64,000 bases of DNA from an uncultured Fretibacterium sp. (GCA_946183145.1 CAMGZM010000001.1:372001-436000); one strand, 5' to 3'; shown: positions 42,446-51,860, numbered from the stretch's first letter. Numbers and translations are program-made. Notes: generated by a model from the sequence alone, not told the origin.

Positions 42446-43363
42446 ATGAATGACACAAACACACAGCACAAAGACAGGCTCTTCAAGTTCATATTCGGAA
42501 ACCCGGATCATAAAGAATGGACGCTGAGTCTATACAACGCGCTTAACGGTTCGCATTACACAGACCCGGAAGCAATTGAGTTCAGCACACTGGATGATGC
42601 TTTATACATGGGCATGAGAAATGATGTCTCATTCATAATAGCGTTCGTGATGAATCTCTGGGAGCATCAGTCCTCGTTCAATCCTAACCTGCCAATACGC
42701 TTATTGATTTACGCTGTTCACCTGTACGAGAAATACATAACGGCCGGAAATTTCAACAGGTTCAGCAGAAGATTGCAGAAGCTCCCAAAGCCTAAGCTGA
42801 TATGTTTCTACAATGGAACGGAAAATCAGCCGGAAGAAAAAATATTGAAGCTGAGTGATGCTTTCGGCTCTGATGACGGAGATATAGAAGCCCGCGTGAG
42901 AATGCTGAATATCAATTACGGCTATAACAGAAACTTAATGAAACTCTGTGAAATGCTTGAAGAATATTCATGGTTTGTTGACACAGTAAGATGGAATCAG
43001 AAAAACACAGGCAATCTCGAACAGGCAATAGACTCTGCAATATACGATATGCCTGAAGGATTCAAGCTGAAGAGATTTTTGCTAGGACACAGGGCGGAGG
43101 TGAAGGGAATGTATCTGTCAGAGTATAACATCGAGAAAGAGATGGAAAGACTGCGTGAGGAAGAACGCGAAGAAGGACGCGAAAAAGGCCGTGCAGAAGG
43201 TCGTATCGAAGGACGCGAAGAAGGACAGCACGAGGAAAAAGAACGCACTGCAACCGCCATGCTCAGAGAGAATCTCCCGCTGTCATTAATCGCAAAGATA
43301 AGCGAGCTTTCAGAAGACACAATACGCGAAATCGCATCAGGACTCGGAATCACATTAGCATGA
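42446..43363 (+). CDS. Rpn family recombination-promoting nuclease / PD-(D/E)XK transposase-like protein
   Basis: 305 residues. N-terminal nuclease core: DRLFKFIFGNPDHKEWTLSLYNAL, then D60 in RNDVSFII and E73-x-Q75 in LWEHQSS, then NPNLPIRLLIY, typical of the Rpn group. The C-terminal 70 residues are a charged helix with EEGREKGRAEGR-like repeats (about 230-250). Rpn proteins raise RecA-independent recombination in E. coli and often occur in many copies. The gene sits between duplicated promoters, which hints at local mobility. Confidence 0.88.
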   Translation: MNDTNTQHKDRLFKFIFGNPDHKEWTLSLYNALNGSHYTDPEAIEFSTLDDALYMGMRNDVSFIIAFVMNLWEHQSSFNPNLPIRLLIYAVHLYEKYITAGNFNRFSRRLQKLPKPKLICFYNGTENQPEEKILKLSDAFGSDDGDIEARVRMLNINYGYNRNLMKLCEMLEEYSWFVDTVRWNQKNTGNLEQAIDSAIYDMPEGFKLKRFLLGHRAEVKGMYLSEYNIEKEMERLREEEREEGREKGRAEGRIEGREEGQHEEKERTATAMLRENLPLSLIAKISELSEDTIREIASGLGITLA

Positions 43364-43372
43364 TTCAAAATT

Positions 43373-43412
43373 TCCCCTCTTGCTGAAATATGGCTGGAGG
43401 GGATTCATTTTC
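43373..43412 (+). terminator. terminator of the Rpn gene
   Basis: CCCCTC pairs with GAGGGG across a 17-base spacer; the tail (ATTCATTTTC) is only modestly T-rich. Confidence 0.5.
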
Positions 43413-43414
43413 TC

Positions 43415-43443
43415 TTGACGAACTCACTAACAGCCCGTATACT
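43415..43443 (+). promoter_or_regulatory. sigma-70 promoter of the lipid operon
   Basis: TTGACG, 17-base spacer, TATACT. Drives fapR and the following genes. It is a near copy of the Rpn promoter. No clear FapR-type inverted repeat is seen in this short leader. Confidence 0.75.
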
Positions 43444-43484
43444 TTTCGCCATTCAAAAATTTTGCAGTGAGGTATTATTATCAG

Positions 43485-44045
43485 GTGCTAAAAGACAAGC
43501 CCGCAAGAAAATTACGGCATGACAGGTTAGCGAAAATCTTAGAATCCAATCCCATGATTACGGACAATGAATTAGCTTCCCGGCTCGGTGTCAGCATATC
43601 TACAGTGAGGCTTGACCGCGCATTGATGGGAGTCCCGGAATTACGCGAGCGCATTCGCACAATGGCGCAAAACGCTGTGAGCAAATTGCAGTCATTGAGT
43701 CCCTCTGAAGTTATAGGAGACCTCTTAGAGCTTGAGCCGGACAAATGGGCATTATCAGTTTTGCGGACGGCTAAAGATATGGCGTTCAGGTTCACGGACA
43801 TTGTGAGCGACAACTACATTTACGCTCAGGCAGGTTCAATCGCTGTAGCAGTCATCAACTCCGCAAAGGTCATAATCGACTCAATGAGGGGGCATTACAG
43901 CGGCCATGCTCATGTCGGCGATGTATTGATTGCCCGCGCAAAAGTCGGTGTGAATCATGACGGCAAAAAGATTGTCAGCGTCCGAACAAAAGCAGGGGAC
44001 AAAGAAATTTTTGTAGGGCGTTTCATCATCGAAATACTAGAATAG
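43485..44045 (+). CDS. fapR: FapR-type transcriptional repressor of lipid synthesis
   Basis: 186 residues from GTG 43485, which has GAGGT 11 bases upstream; a GTG at 43467 would add six residues but has no ribosome site. A DeoR-like HTH (about 20-60; TDNELASRLGVSISTVRLDR) is joined to a hotdog domain (AQAGSIAVAVINSAKVII, VGDVLIARAKVG) that in Bacillus binds malonyl-CoA/ACP. Located before plsX as in Firmicutes. It should sense malonyl-CoA and repress this operon. Confidence 0.85.
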   Translation: MLKDKPARKLRHDRLAKILESNPMITDNELASRLGVSISTVRLDRALMGVPELRERIRTMAQNAVSKLQSLSPSEVIGDLLELEPDKWALSVLRTAKDMAFRFTDIVSDNYIYAQAGSIAVAVINSAKVIIDSMRGHYSGHAHVGDVLIARAKVGVNHDGKKIVSVRTKAGDKEIFVGRFIIEILE

Positions 44046-44064
44046 CCAGGCAGGTGAATAAACT

Positions 44065-45051
44065 TTGAGCAGAAAAATCACGATAGCACTTGACGCAATG
44101 GGAGGAGACAACGCGCCTTCCGAGATCTGCAAGGGAGCTTACGAAGCCTGCACGCAGTATGACGACATAGAGATAATACTGACAGGCGACAAAGAGCGGA
44201 TAAAATCATGTCTCACTCCCCACGAACGAATACACATTGAGCACGCGACAGAAATTATTGACCCTGACGAGCACCCCGCAAACGCAATCCGCAAGAAGAA
44301 AGACTCAAGCCTCCGTGTAGCTATGGAGATGGTGAGACGAGGAGACGCGCAAGGCTGTATCAGCGCAGGCAGCACGGGCGCAATAGTCGCAGGAGGAGTC
44401 CTCGTTGTCGGACGCATTGAGGGAATTGACAGGCCCGCATTAGGAGTCCCGATTCCGTCAGCCGACAAAGTATCATTCACTCTTGATGTTGGCGCGACAG
44501 TCAGGTGCAAGCCGGAAAATCTTTTGCAGTTCGCGCAAATGGGAAGCGTTTACTCCCGGAAAATTCTCGGAGTCGATAATCCCAATGTCAAATTATTATC
44601 GAACGGCAGCGAGGACATTAAGGGCGATGACACTGTTCTTGCGGCGCGTGAGCTGATAGAGAAGAAAGGCGCGGTGAATTTCGGCGGATATATCGAGGGG
44701 AATGAGGTATTTTTCGGAAAAGCTGATGTAGTTGTCTGTGATGGCTTCAACGGAAATATTGCCCTCAAATTAGGCGAGGGGTTAATTCAGCGTTTGAAGT
44801 CAACACTTTCTGAGGAAGTCAGCAAATCTTTCATGGCCAAAGCCGGAATATTATTGCTCGCTCCTACCGTCAAAAAATTATTGGCGCGTTTCAGCTACGA
44901 GAAATACGGCGGGACTCCGTTGCTTGGTGTGAAAGGCGCGGTGCTTAAAGCTCACGGACGGTCAAAATCAAACGCAATAGTAAGCGCGATTTCAGCCGCA
45001 AGAAGATACATAGCAGAAGACGGAACAGCACAAATCAACCGCGAAATTTAG
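44065..45051 (+). CDS. plsX: phosphate acyltransferase PlsX
   Basis: 328 residues, TTG start after CAGGTG. Family start ITIALDAMGGDNAP and motifs SAGSTGAIVAGG, GRIEGIDRPAL and GFNGNIALKLGEG are intact. Converts acyl-ACP to acyl-phosphate for PlsY in phospholipid synthesis. Nineteen bases after fapR. Confidence 0.95.
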   Translation: MSRKITIALDAMGGDNAPSEICKGAYEACTQYDDIEIILTGDKERIKSCLTPHERIHIEHATEIIDPDEHPANAIRKKKDSSLRVAMEMVRRGDAQGCISAGSTGAIVAGGVLVVGRIEGIDRPALGVPIPSADKVSFTLDVGATVRCKPENLLQFAQMGSVYSRKILGVDNPNVKLLSNGSEDIKGDDTVLAARELIEKKGAVNFGGYIEGNEVFFGKADVVVCDGFNGNIALKLGEGLIQRLKSTLSEEVSKSFMAKAGILLLAPTVKKLLARFSYEKYGGTPLLGVKGAVLKAHGRSKSNAIVSAISAARRYIAEDGTAQINREI

Positions 45052-45063
45052 AGAGGTGAGAGA

Positions 45064-46041
45064 ATGTTAAAGACAAGTATTAATCTCAAGGGAGAAAACA
45101 ACCGCATATGCAAGCTGTTAGGCACAGAATATCCCATAATACAAGGCGGAATGGCATGGGTAGCAAACGCCGAATTAGCATCAGCAGTAAGCAACGCAGG
45201 CGGACTCGGAATAATCGCAGCAGCTGCGACTCCTCCCGAAATCTTAGAGCAGGAAATCATCAAGGCCAAAAAGTTATTATTGCCGGGAAAACCTTTCGGG
45301 CTGAATATTATGCTCATGTCCCCGACAGCCGAGAGCGCGCTAGAAGTTGCAGTGAAGCATAGAGTTCCCGTTGTTACGACAGGCGCAGGCAGTCCCGGAA
45401 AATTCCTCGAAAGGTTAAAGCCACTCGGAACAATCGTTATACCCGTAGTAGCGTCAGTGACTCAGGCGCGCAGAGTCGAAAAGCAGGGAGCGGATGCCGT
45501 TGTAGCTGAGGGAATGGAGGCAGGCGGCCATATCGGAGAATTAACGACAATGGTACTTACTCCGCAGATCTCGCAGGCCGTGAAGATTCCCGTGATATGT
45601 GCGGGCGGTGTTGCTGACGGGCGGGGAATTGCGGCGGCTTTTGCGTTAGGGGCTGAGGGCGTTCAGGTCGGAACAAGATTCATCTGCTGCGAGGAATGCA
45701 CAGTACACCAAAACTACAAACAGGCAGTAATTGACGCTCGCGACAGGTCAACAGCTATCACAGGTCAGAGTCTCGGCCATCCCGTGAGATGTTTGCGGAA
45801 CAAACTTACGGCGGAATTTGAGCGGCTAGAGCATGAACACGCCCCTGCGTCAGAGATTGAAGCGTTAGGGACTGGGAAATTACGCGCGGCAGTTGTTGAC
45901 GGCGATACGGAATGGGGTTCGCTCATGTCGGGACAAAGCGCGGCAATGGTCAATGACATTCTCCCGGCAAAAGACATCATCACGCGGATGTTCAGCGAGG
46001 CAGAAGAAATCATGCGGAATATGTCAGGGGTGAAAGCATGA
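45064..46041 (+). CDS. fabK: FMN-dependent enoyl-ACP reductase FabK
   Basis: 325 residues, GAGAGGTGAG before the ATG. Nitronate monooxygenase-like TIM barrel with IIQGGMAWV, AEGMEAGGHIGE and GGVADGRGIAAAFALGAEGVQVGTRF. The fab operon context makes FabK much more likely than a nitronate monooxygenase. Catalyses the last reduction step of elongation; FabI is not seen in the window. Overlaps fabD by ATGA. Confidence 0.9.
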   Translation: MLKTSINLKGENNRICKLLGTEYPIIQGGMAWVANAELASAVSNAGGLGIIAAAATPPEILEQEIIKAKKLLLPGKPFGLNIMLMSPTAESALEVAVKHRVPVVTTGAGSPGKFLERLKPLGTIVIPVVASVTQARRVEKQGADAVVAEGMEAGGHIGELTTMVLTPQISQAVKIPVICAGGVADGRGIAAAFALGAEGVQVGTRFICCEECTVHQNYKQAVIDARDRSTAITGQSLGHPVRCLRNKLTAEFERLEHEHAPASEIEALGTGKLRAAVVDGDTEWGSLMSGQSAAMVNDILPAKDIITRMFSEAEEIMRNMSGVKA

Positions 46042-46982
46042 GTTACGCATTAGTTTTTCCCGGCCAGGGTTCTCAGTCTGTCGGAATGGGACGAGAATTA
46101 TACGAGGCTTTTACGTCAGCAAAGAATATTTTTGACGAGGCAGACGACTCATTATCGGAGCATTTATCGCGGCTCATTTTCGAGGGAGACTCAGAAGAAT
46201 TAACCCTCACAAAGAACGCACAGCCCGCTATTATGACCGTCAGCATAGCAGCTCTTACGGTGTTGCGTGATGAGATGAGCGCAAACATTTCACCGTCATG
46301 TATGGCCGGACACAGTTTAGGCGAGTACACCGCATTGTGTGCTTCAGGCGTGATTGATTTTGCTGACGCTGTGAAGCTCGTAAGGAATCGCGGAATATTT
46401 ATGCAGGAGGCTGTACCCGAAAATCTCGGAGGAATGGCGGCGTTAATCGGCGGGAGTCGTGATGACGTTCTTAAGCTGTGCGAATCTGTCGCCCCAAATG
46501 GTGAAGTCAGCCCCGCAAATTTCAACTGCCCCGGACAAGTCGCAATCTCAGGAATGAACGAGTACATTGACGCGGCAATCGACAACGCAAAATCATTCGG
46601 CATAAAACGCGCAAAGAAACTCAGCGTAAGCGCGCCGTTTCACAGCCAGTACATGAAGCCCGCCGCCGAAAAACTTAAATCCGAGTTCGCAAAAATTTCA
46701 TGGCACGAGTCAAAATTTGACATCATCTCAAACGTAAACGCAAAGCCCGTGAAAGATCCCGCAGAAATTCAGCAGAGGTTGTACGCTCAGACATTCAGCC
46801 CGGTATTGTGGGAAGACTCCGTGTCATTCATGGCCGGGGATTTAGGGATTGAGTCATTCTACGAGATTGGACCGGGGGAAGTATTAGCCGGACTCGTGAA
46901 GAAATGCCGCAAGGGACTCGATTTGTTTTCAGCAGGAACTCCCGAAAAACTTGAAGCATTACGCGCAAAACTGGAGGGCTAA
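46038..46982 (+). CDS. fabD: malonyl-CoA:ACP transacylase
   Basis: 314 residues. Nucleophile S93 in AGHSLGEYTA, Arg of the malonate clamp in VRNRGIFMQEA, catalytic His in SAPFHSQYM and the family start VFPGQGSQSVGMG. Loads malonyl groups on ACP. Coupled to fabK. Confidence 0.95.
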   Translation: MSYALVFPGQGSQSVGMGRELYEAFTSAKNIFDEADDSLSEHLSRLIFEGDSEELTLTKNAQPAIMTVSIAALTVLRDEMSANISPSCMAGHSLGEYTALCASGVIDFADAVKLVRNRGIFMQEAVPENLGGMAALIGGSRDDVLKLCESVAPNGEVSPANFNCPGQVAISGMNEYIDAAIDNAKSFGIKRAKKLSVSAPFHSQYMKPAAEKLKSEFAKISWHESKFDIISNVNAKPVKDPAEIQQRLYAQTFSPVLWEDSVSFMAGDLGIESFYEIGPGEVLAGLVKKCRKGLDLFSAGTPEKLEALRAKLEG

Positions 46983-46985
46983 ATC

Positions 46986-47720
46986 ATGCTCGCACTTATC
47001 ACAGGAGCCGCAAAAGGAATCGGACGCGCTGTAACTCTTCAGCTTGCGAGAGACGGTTTCAATGTTGCGATTAATTTCGCTCACAGTGAGGAAGCCGCAA
47101 AGAGTCTGAAAGATGAAGTTATGACTCTCGGTGTGAAGGCAGAAATTTTCCGTGCAGATGTCAGCATTCAGGAAGAAGCCGCGAAAATGTTTGCTGACGT
47201 AAAAGAGTCTTTCGGCGAAAATGTTTCTGTCCTCGTCAACAATGCCGGGATTACACGCGATACGTTATTGATGAGAATGAAGGCTGAAGACTGGTTAGCG
47301 GTCATAAACACGAATCTTAACGCCGCGTTTTACTGCTCACAGCTCGCTATTAAGGATATGGCTAAAGCCCGTTACGGACGCATAATATCAGTATCATCTG
47401 TTGTCGGCTTAATCGGAAATGCGGGGCAGTGCAATTATTCCGCGTCAAAAGCTGGTATAATCGGCCTGACGAAATCAATAGCCCGCGAATATGCCGCGAG
47501 GGGAATCACAGCAAACGCAATCGCGCCGGGCTTTATTGATACGGCAATGACTGATATACTGAAACCAGACGTGAAAGAAGCAATACTGAAATCAATCCCC
47601 GAAGGCAGAATCGGAAGCCCCGATGATGTAGCAAACGCCGTGTCATTCTTTGCGTCAGAGAAAAGCGCATACATTACGGGACAAGTTTTAGCTGTTGACG
47701 GCGGCATGACAATGGTTTAG
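46986..47720 (+). CDS. fabG: 3-oxoacyl-ACP reductase
   Basis: 244 residues, SDR fold. Cofactor loop TGAAKGIGRA, NNAG (85-88), and the catalytic S138, Y151 and K155 (YSASK). The C-terminus ends VLAVDGGMTMV as in FabG. Reduces beta-ketoacyl-ACP with NADPH. Four bases after fabD; its ribosome site lies in the fabD end. Confidence 0.95.
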   Translation: MLALITGAAKGIGRAVTLQLARDGFNVAINFAHSEEAAKSLKDEVMTLGVKAEIFRADVSIQEEAAKMFADVKESFGENVSVLVNNAGITRDTLLMRMKAEDWLAVINTNLNAAFYCSQLAIKDMAKARYGRIISVSSVVGLIGNAGQCNYSASKAGIIGLTKSIAREYAARGITANAIAPGFIDTAMTDILKPDVKEAILKSIPEGRIGSPDDVANAVSFFASEKSAYITGQVLAVDGGMTMV

Positions 47721-47762
47721 TATCACGGACAAGAAATTATCCCTTTAAGGAGGTGAATCAAC

Positions 47763-48014
47763 ATGACGAAAGAAGAAGCAGTAGCAAAACTCAAAGCTAT
47801 AGTATCAGACCGCCTTGACGTAGAAGCAGATCAGGTTACGCCGGAGAAGTCATTTGTCGAGGATCTCGGAGCTGACTCGCTTGATATAGTTGAGCTTATC
47901 ATGGGAATCGAGGAAGAGTTTGACATCGAGATACCTGACGAGGACGCGGAAAAACTTACATCAGTAGGCGAGGCAATGAACTACACACTGAGCAAACTCG
48001 GCGTGGAGGACTAA
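47763..48014 (+). CDS. acpP: acyl carrier protein
   Basis: 83 residues, acidic. The phosphopantetheine Ser is S39 in the perfect DSL motif ([11 protein letters not shown]). AAGGAGGTG is near-consensus, consistent with the very high expression of ACP. Confidence 0.97.
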   Translation: MTKEEAVAKLKAIVSDRLDVEADQVTPEKSFVEDLGADSLDIVELIMGIEEEFDIEIPDEDAEKLTSVGEAMNYTLSKLGVED

Positions 48015-48103
48015 CGAAGTCTTTAACATTTGCAGGACATTTTACGGGGGAAGGGCTGTTTATCGGTTCTGCCCCCTGTTTCATATAAAGGAGCGTGAAA
48101 CAC

Positions 48104-49357
48104 TTGACAGACAAGAAACGCAGAGTAGTAGTAACAGGATTAGGCCCTGTCAGTCCCATAGCAATCGGCAAAAAAGATTACTGGCAGGCACTTCATGAAG
48201 CAAGAAACGGAATATCACACATAACGACATTTGATTTAGGTGATTGCCCCGTAACATTCGGAGCTGAGATAAAAGATTTTGACCCTTCCGCCTACATGCC
48301 GGGAAAAGAAGCGAAAAGATCCGACAGGGCGATACAGTTTGCGGTAGCGGCGGCAAAACTCGCGGTTGAGGATTCCGGGCTTGACGTTAAGAGCGTTGAC
48401 CCTTACAGGTTAGGCGTGTACATCGGAACAGGGCAGGGCGGAATAGAGACATCATTCAACAATTTCAGGATTATGCTTGAGAAAGGCTCAAGGAGAGTCA
48501 GCCCTTACTTTATCCCGATGATGATAAGCAACATGTCAACAGCTTACGTTGCAATAGTGTTAGGCGCAAAAGGCCCGAATCTTTGTGTCGTTACGGCCTG
48601 TGCTACGTCGCTTCACAGCATGGGAGAAGCCTATCACACAATCATACGTGATGACGCGGATGTGATAATCGCAGGAGGAACTGAGGCGGCATTACGAGCG
48701 ATAAGCATTGCGGGATTCGCGTCAATGAAGGCACTCTCAACACGGAATGATGACCCTGAACACGCAAGCAGACCTTTTGACCTTAACCGCGATGGATTCG
48801 TCATGGGCGAGGGAGCCGGAGTCGTAGTGCTTGAGGAATTAGAGCACGCATTAGCACGGGGAGCGCACATTTACGCAGAGTTCACCGGGTACGGGACTTC
48901 TTGCGACGCTGGACACATCACCGCCCCCGATCCTGAAGCAAAAGGAGCAGCATACGCAACCGAACGCGCTATATCTATGTCGGGCTGGGACAAATCGCAG
49001 GTAGACTACATCAACGCTCACGGGACATCAACGGGCTTGAATGACAAGATGGAAGCAGGAATGATTAACCGCGTTTTCGGCGAAAAGGCAAAAGACATCA
49101 CAGTAACGTCAACAAAATCTATGATCGGTCATTGTCTCGGCGCGGCGGGCGGGCTTGAGGTCATTGCGTCAATTCAGGCAATCGAGGAAGGATACATTCA
49201 TCCCACGCTGAATTATGAGACTCCTGACCCTGAATGCGACATAAACATCTCAACAGGCGCAGGCGTAAACAGGAAAGTTGACCGCTTGCTCGTAAACAGT
49301 TTCGGATTCGGCGGTCATAACGGGGTGTTAGCGTTTGAGCGGTATGACAGAGTTTAA
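48104..49357 (+). CDS. fabF: 3-oxoacyl-ACP synthase II
   Basis: 417 residues from TTG 48104 (10 bases after AAGGAG); a GTG at 48095 is too close to that site. Catalytic triad: Cys in VTACATSLHS, His in AHGTSTGLND and His in IGHCLGAAGG. C-terminus NSFGFGGHNGVLAFERY is typical. Condenses malonyl-ACP with acyl-ACP. A G-rich imperfect hairpin (48046-48078) separates it from acpP and may let acpP be transcribed in excess. Confidence 0.95.
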   Translation: MTDKKRRVVVTGLGPVSPIAIGKKDYWQALHEARNGISHITTFDLGDCPVTFGAEIKDFDPSAYMPGKEAKRSDRAIQFAVAAAKLAVEDSGLDVKSVDPYRLGVYIGTGQGGIETSFNNFRIMLEKGSRRVSPYFIPMMISNMSTAYVAIVLGAKGPNLCVVTACATSLHSMGEAYHTIIRDDADVIIAGGTEAALRAISIAGFASMKALSTRNDDPEHASRPFDLNRDGFVMGEGAGVVVLEELEHALARGAHIYAEFTGYGTSCDAGHITAPDPEAKGAAYATERAISMSGWDKSQVDYINAHGTSTGLNDKMEAGMINRVFGEKAKDITVTSTKSMIGHCLGAAGGLEVIASIQAIEEGYIHPTLNYETPDPECDINISTGAGVNRKVDRLLVNSFGFGGHNGVLAFERYDRV

Positions 49358-50069
49358 CTTTGACGCGCTGAGGAATAAGCAGAGGCTTGACGAGCACGAG
49401 ATAAAGTTTCTTGAAGAGGGAATCGGCTACACGTTCGAGGACAAAATGATTCTTGAGGAGGCTTTGTGCCATTCGTCATTCGCAAAGGAATACGGACTCA
49501 ATTACAACAACGAGAGACTCGAATTTCTCGGCGACTCCGTGCTTGAGTTTGTCGTAACTCGTACATTGTTCAGAACTTACCCTGACGCTAACGAGGGCGA
49601 ATTGACGCAAATGCGCTCGGCACTCGTAAAAACTGACTCGCTCTTCAAGAAGGCTGACTCTCTGCGCATTCCGTATATACTCCTTCACGGCCATGCAATG
49701 AGAGCAGGAAATCTCCCGAAATCCGTTACGGCTAATGCTCTTGAGGCTGTAATCGGTGCGGTTTGCCTTGACGGAGGAATGAGCGCGGCTGAAAGAGTCA
49801 TCAAGAAATTATTTCTCAGCGACTCAGAAGAGCAATTTTTCGAGAGAGACCCTAAAACGGCCTTGCAGTTATGGCTTCAGGCCCGCGGAATGCCCCTGCC
49901 TCATTATGAGCTGTTGAAGACTGAAGGCCCTTCACACGCTCCAACGTTCACCGTAAGGCTGTACATGAATGGCTTTGAGCATGTAGAGACGGGCAAAAGC
50001 AGAAAAAGCACTGAGGCAAAAGTCGCGGCGTTAATTCTCAAAGACCTGAGGGAGAAATTTGGCGACTAA
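49344..50069 (+). CDS. rnc: ribonuclease III
   Basis: 241 residues from ATG 49344, overlapping fabF by 14 bases; a TTG at 49335 is in frame. RNase III signature NNERLEFLGDSVLEFV with the Mg-binding Glu and Asp, and a C-terminal dsRBD (DPKTALQLWLQARG..KSTEAKVAALILKDL). Processes rRNA and other double-stranded RNA. Position downstream of acpP-fabF is conserved in many bacteria. Confidence 0.95.
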   Translation: MTEFNFDALRNKQRLDEHEIKFLEEGIGYTFEDKMILEEALCHSSFAKEYGLNYNNERLEFLGDSVLEFVVTRTLFRTYPDANEGELTQMRSALVKTDSLFKKADSLRIPYILLHGHAMRAGNLPKSVTANALEAVIGAVCLDGGMSAAERVIKKLFLSDSEEQFFERDPKTALQLWLQARGMPLPHYELLKTEGPSHAPTFTVRLYMNGFEHVETGKSRKSTEAKVAALILKDLREKFGD

Positions 50070-50886
50070 GTTCACGGCGTTAATTCTCGGAATATTACTG
50101 CTTGCAGGGGGGGCAAATGCGGATGACAAACTCAATGTTTCTGTAACTCATCCGTGGCTTGCCCTCCTTGTTTCATTCATCGGCGGCCCTGAAGTAAACG
50201 TTACGGCGATTCGAATCTGGAATGATAACGGTGATTTAGTCATGGCCGAAAAAGGGAAAATTCTCCGGGAGATTCCTGACGGCGCAAAAATTATCGCCCT
50301 CGATGAGAATGACGCAAAAGACTCCGGCATTAAGTCAGCAAACAAATTCACCGTGAAATATCTTTACTCACCTTTTCCCGTAAGCACTAATTCACTTTAT
50401 GACCCTTCTGTGATTCCGTTTGTCGCTCAAAGAGTTTTGACCGCTCTTTCAGAATGGGACTCTCAGAATTATCCGTATTATCAGAGAAGGCTTGCGGAGT
50501 TTCAGGTGAGATTGTCAAGCTCCATACTTGTCGGGCAGGTCTTGAAGGATATGAATATCGCCGATTTCAGCGGGTCATCAGGAGTATTATTGCGGGCGGC
50601 AGGGTGCAAAGTTGAGAGGCCGAAAGAGATTGAGACTTGGCAGAAAGGGAATTTTTCCGGGCTTCGTGAATATCTTGATGAGGCAAAAAACAAAGGGGCG
50701 GCAATAATTTTTGATGACGACACGCCCCCCGTGCTTAAACGTTATCTCAATGGAAAATCTGACGTGTACAAATTAGAGCGTCCGAGCCTTGAAACTGATT
50801 ACCCGTCATTCCTTCATGAGCAGTATATTTCGTTGTGGCAGAAGATCACAGAGAAGCCATTACCCGGCCGGAAGACTAAACGCTAA
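50059..50886 (+). CDS. secreted metal-binding-protein-like (ZnuA/TroA fold) protein
   Basis: 275 residues, TTG start overlapping the rnc end by 11 bases with GAGGGAG upstream. Signal peptide FTALILGILLLAGGANA. The pattern VSVTHPWLALLVSFIGGPEVNVTAI and a long helix DPSVIPFVAQRVLTALSEWDSQNYPYYQRRLAEF match the halves and backbone helix of ZnuA/TroA proteins, but the family's metal-binding His residues (xPHxxEP, DPHxW) are absent. Probably a divergent solute-binding protein without metal ligands. No permease or ATPase is linked. Confidence 0.65.
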   Translation: MATKFTALILGILLLAGGANADDKLNVSVTHPWLALLVSFIGGPEVNVTAIRIWNDNGDLVMAEKGKILREIPDGAKIIALDENDAKDSGIKSANKFTVKYLYSPFPVSTNSLYDPSVIPFVAQRVLTALSEWDSQNYPYYQRRLAEFQVRLSSSILVGQVLKDMNIADFSGSSGVLLRAAGCKVERPKEIETWQKGNFSGLREYLDEAKNKGAAIIFDDDTPPVLKRYLNGKSDVYKLERPSLETDYPSFLHEQYISLWQKITEKPLPGRKTKR

Positions 50887-51860
50887 TCATCAAGGCATAC
50901 TGCTACATCTTCAGCCGGCCTTCTCTGCGAACACGCGCAGGAAACTTCATCACACATTTCGCCTATACCTACAAACGCTATTATTACTTCGCTGTCTTTT
51001 ATCCTGAACCTGCGTTTTATTGTATCCTGCCTCTTGCTGACCTGAAGAAACTGAAACAGACAGGCTCCAAGTCCGTGAGCATGTATTGACATAACAAGAT
51101 AGCCGAGAAATATACCGCCGTTAATATATTCTTGGTCGTTAAGCTCGGCAAGGTCAAGAAGTGAGCGGTCGCTTGTTACTATTAAGCAGTCATGTATTCC
51201 CTTTGAAACGACCGAATCAGCTCCCAATTTTATTATTTCGTCAACCATAGCTTTATCCTCAGAAAAATATACTTTGCAGGGCTGTCGGTTACATGCTGTA
51301 GGATAATATTCTGCGTCCCTCACAATGTCATATATAACTTTGCGGGGAATAATTTTGTCCTTGAATTTCCTGACCGAATGACGCGATGAAACAAAGCCGT
51401 GAAAGTCAAAATCTGTATGCCTAAGAATTTCTGAGACGGGGAATATTTCACTTCCTGCTTTAATATTCTGAGGCACATTGTATTTTGTGATGATGGATTC
51501 GAGTTTTGATTTTTCATCATCATGATTCTGAAGTGTACTAAGTGCTGTTTTCAGTATTGCGGCACTATGAGATATATTAAAATTATCCGGCCTTGCTCCT
51601 GATTCAAGAAGCTGTAAAAGAATCTCTGAAAGCTCGCTATATTTTACTGCATTCAGCCAGCGTTCATCATTAGCAGCCATAGCCCTCTCAATTCTGCATG
51701 TCTGACGAAAAAGAAGAACTGCATCTTTCTCCCTCTTTTTTTCATCTGACCACGAAAAATCACGCCATGCTTTTTTTGCATAAATCAGCGTCCATTTTAC
51801 CCGCCGTATCAGTGCTGTATATTTCCTGCCCAGAATGGATTTTACGAGCTGTTTCAACAT
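50883..51860 (-). CDS. nitroreductase-family protein with an N-terminal extension
   Basis: 325 residues from ATG 51860; an ATG at 51899 overlaps the upstream gene by 31 bases. Residues 150-310 are the FMN nitroreductase fold (SSRHSVRKF, PTACNRQPCKVYF, GGIFLGYLVMSIHAHGLGACL). The N-terminal 140 residues are helical and unrecognised, so the protein is longer than a simple nitroreductase (about 180). The C-terminus carries several Cys. It follows the C_GCAxxG_C_C gene by 7 bases and may act with it in a redox step. AT-richer than its neighbours. Confidence 0.75.
   Translation of the reverse strand: MLKQLVKSILGRKYTALIRRVKWTLIYAKKAWRDFSWSDEKKREKDAVLLFRQTCRIERAMAANDERWLNAVKYSELSEILLQLLESGARPDNFNISHSAAILKTALSTLQNHDDEKSKLESIITKYNVPQNIKAGSEIFPVSEILRHTDFDFHGFVSSRHSVRKFKDKIIPRKVIYDIVRDAEYYPTACNRQPCKVYFSEDKAMVDEIIKLGADSVVSKGIHDCLIVTSDRSLLDLAELNDQEYINGGIFLGYLVMSIHAHGLGACLFQFLQVSKRQDTIKRRFRIKDSEVIIAFVGIGEMCDEVSCACSQRRPAEDVAVCLDD

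Noticed and set aside
43140..43240. Repetitive DNA encoding EEGREKGR-like units
   Set aside because: It is the coding repeat of the Rpn C-terminal helix, not a CRISPR array or intergenic repeat. No CRISPR array is in the window.
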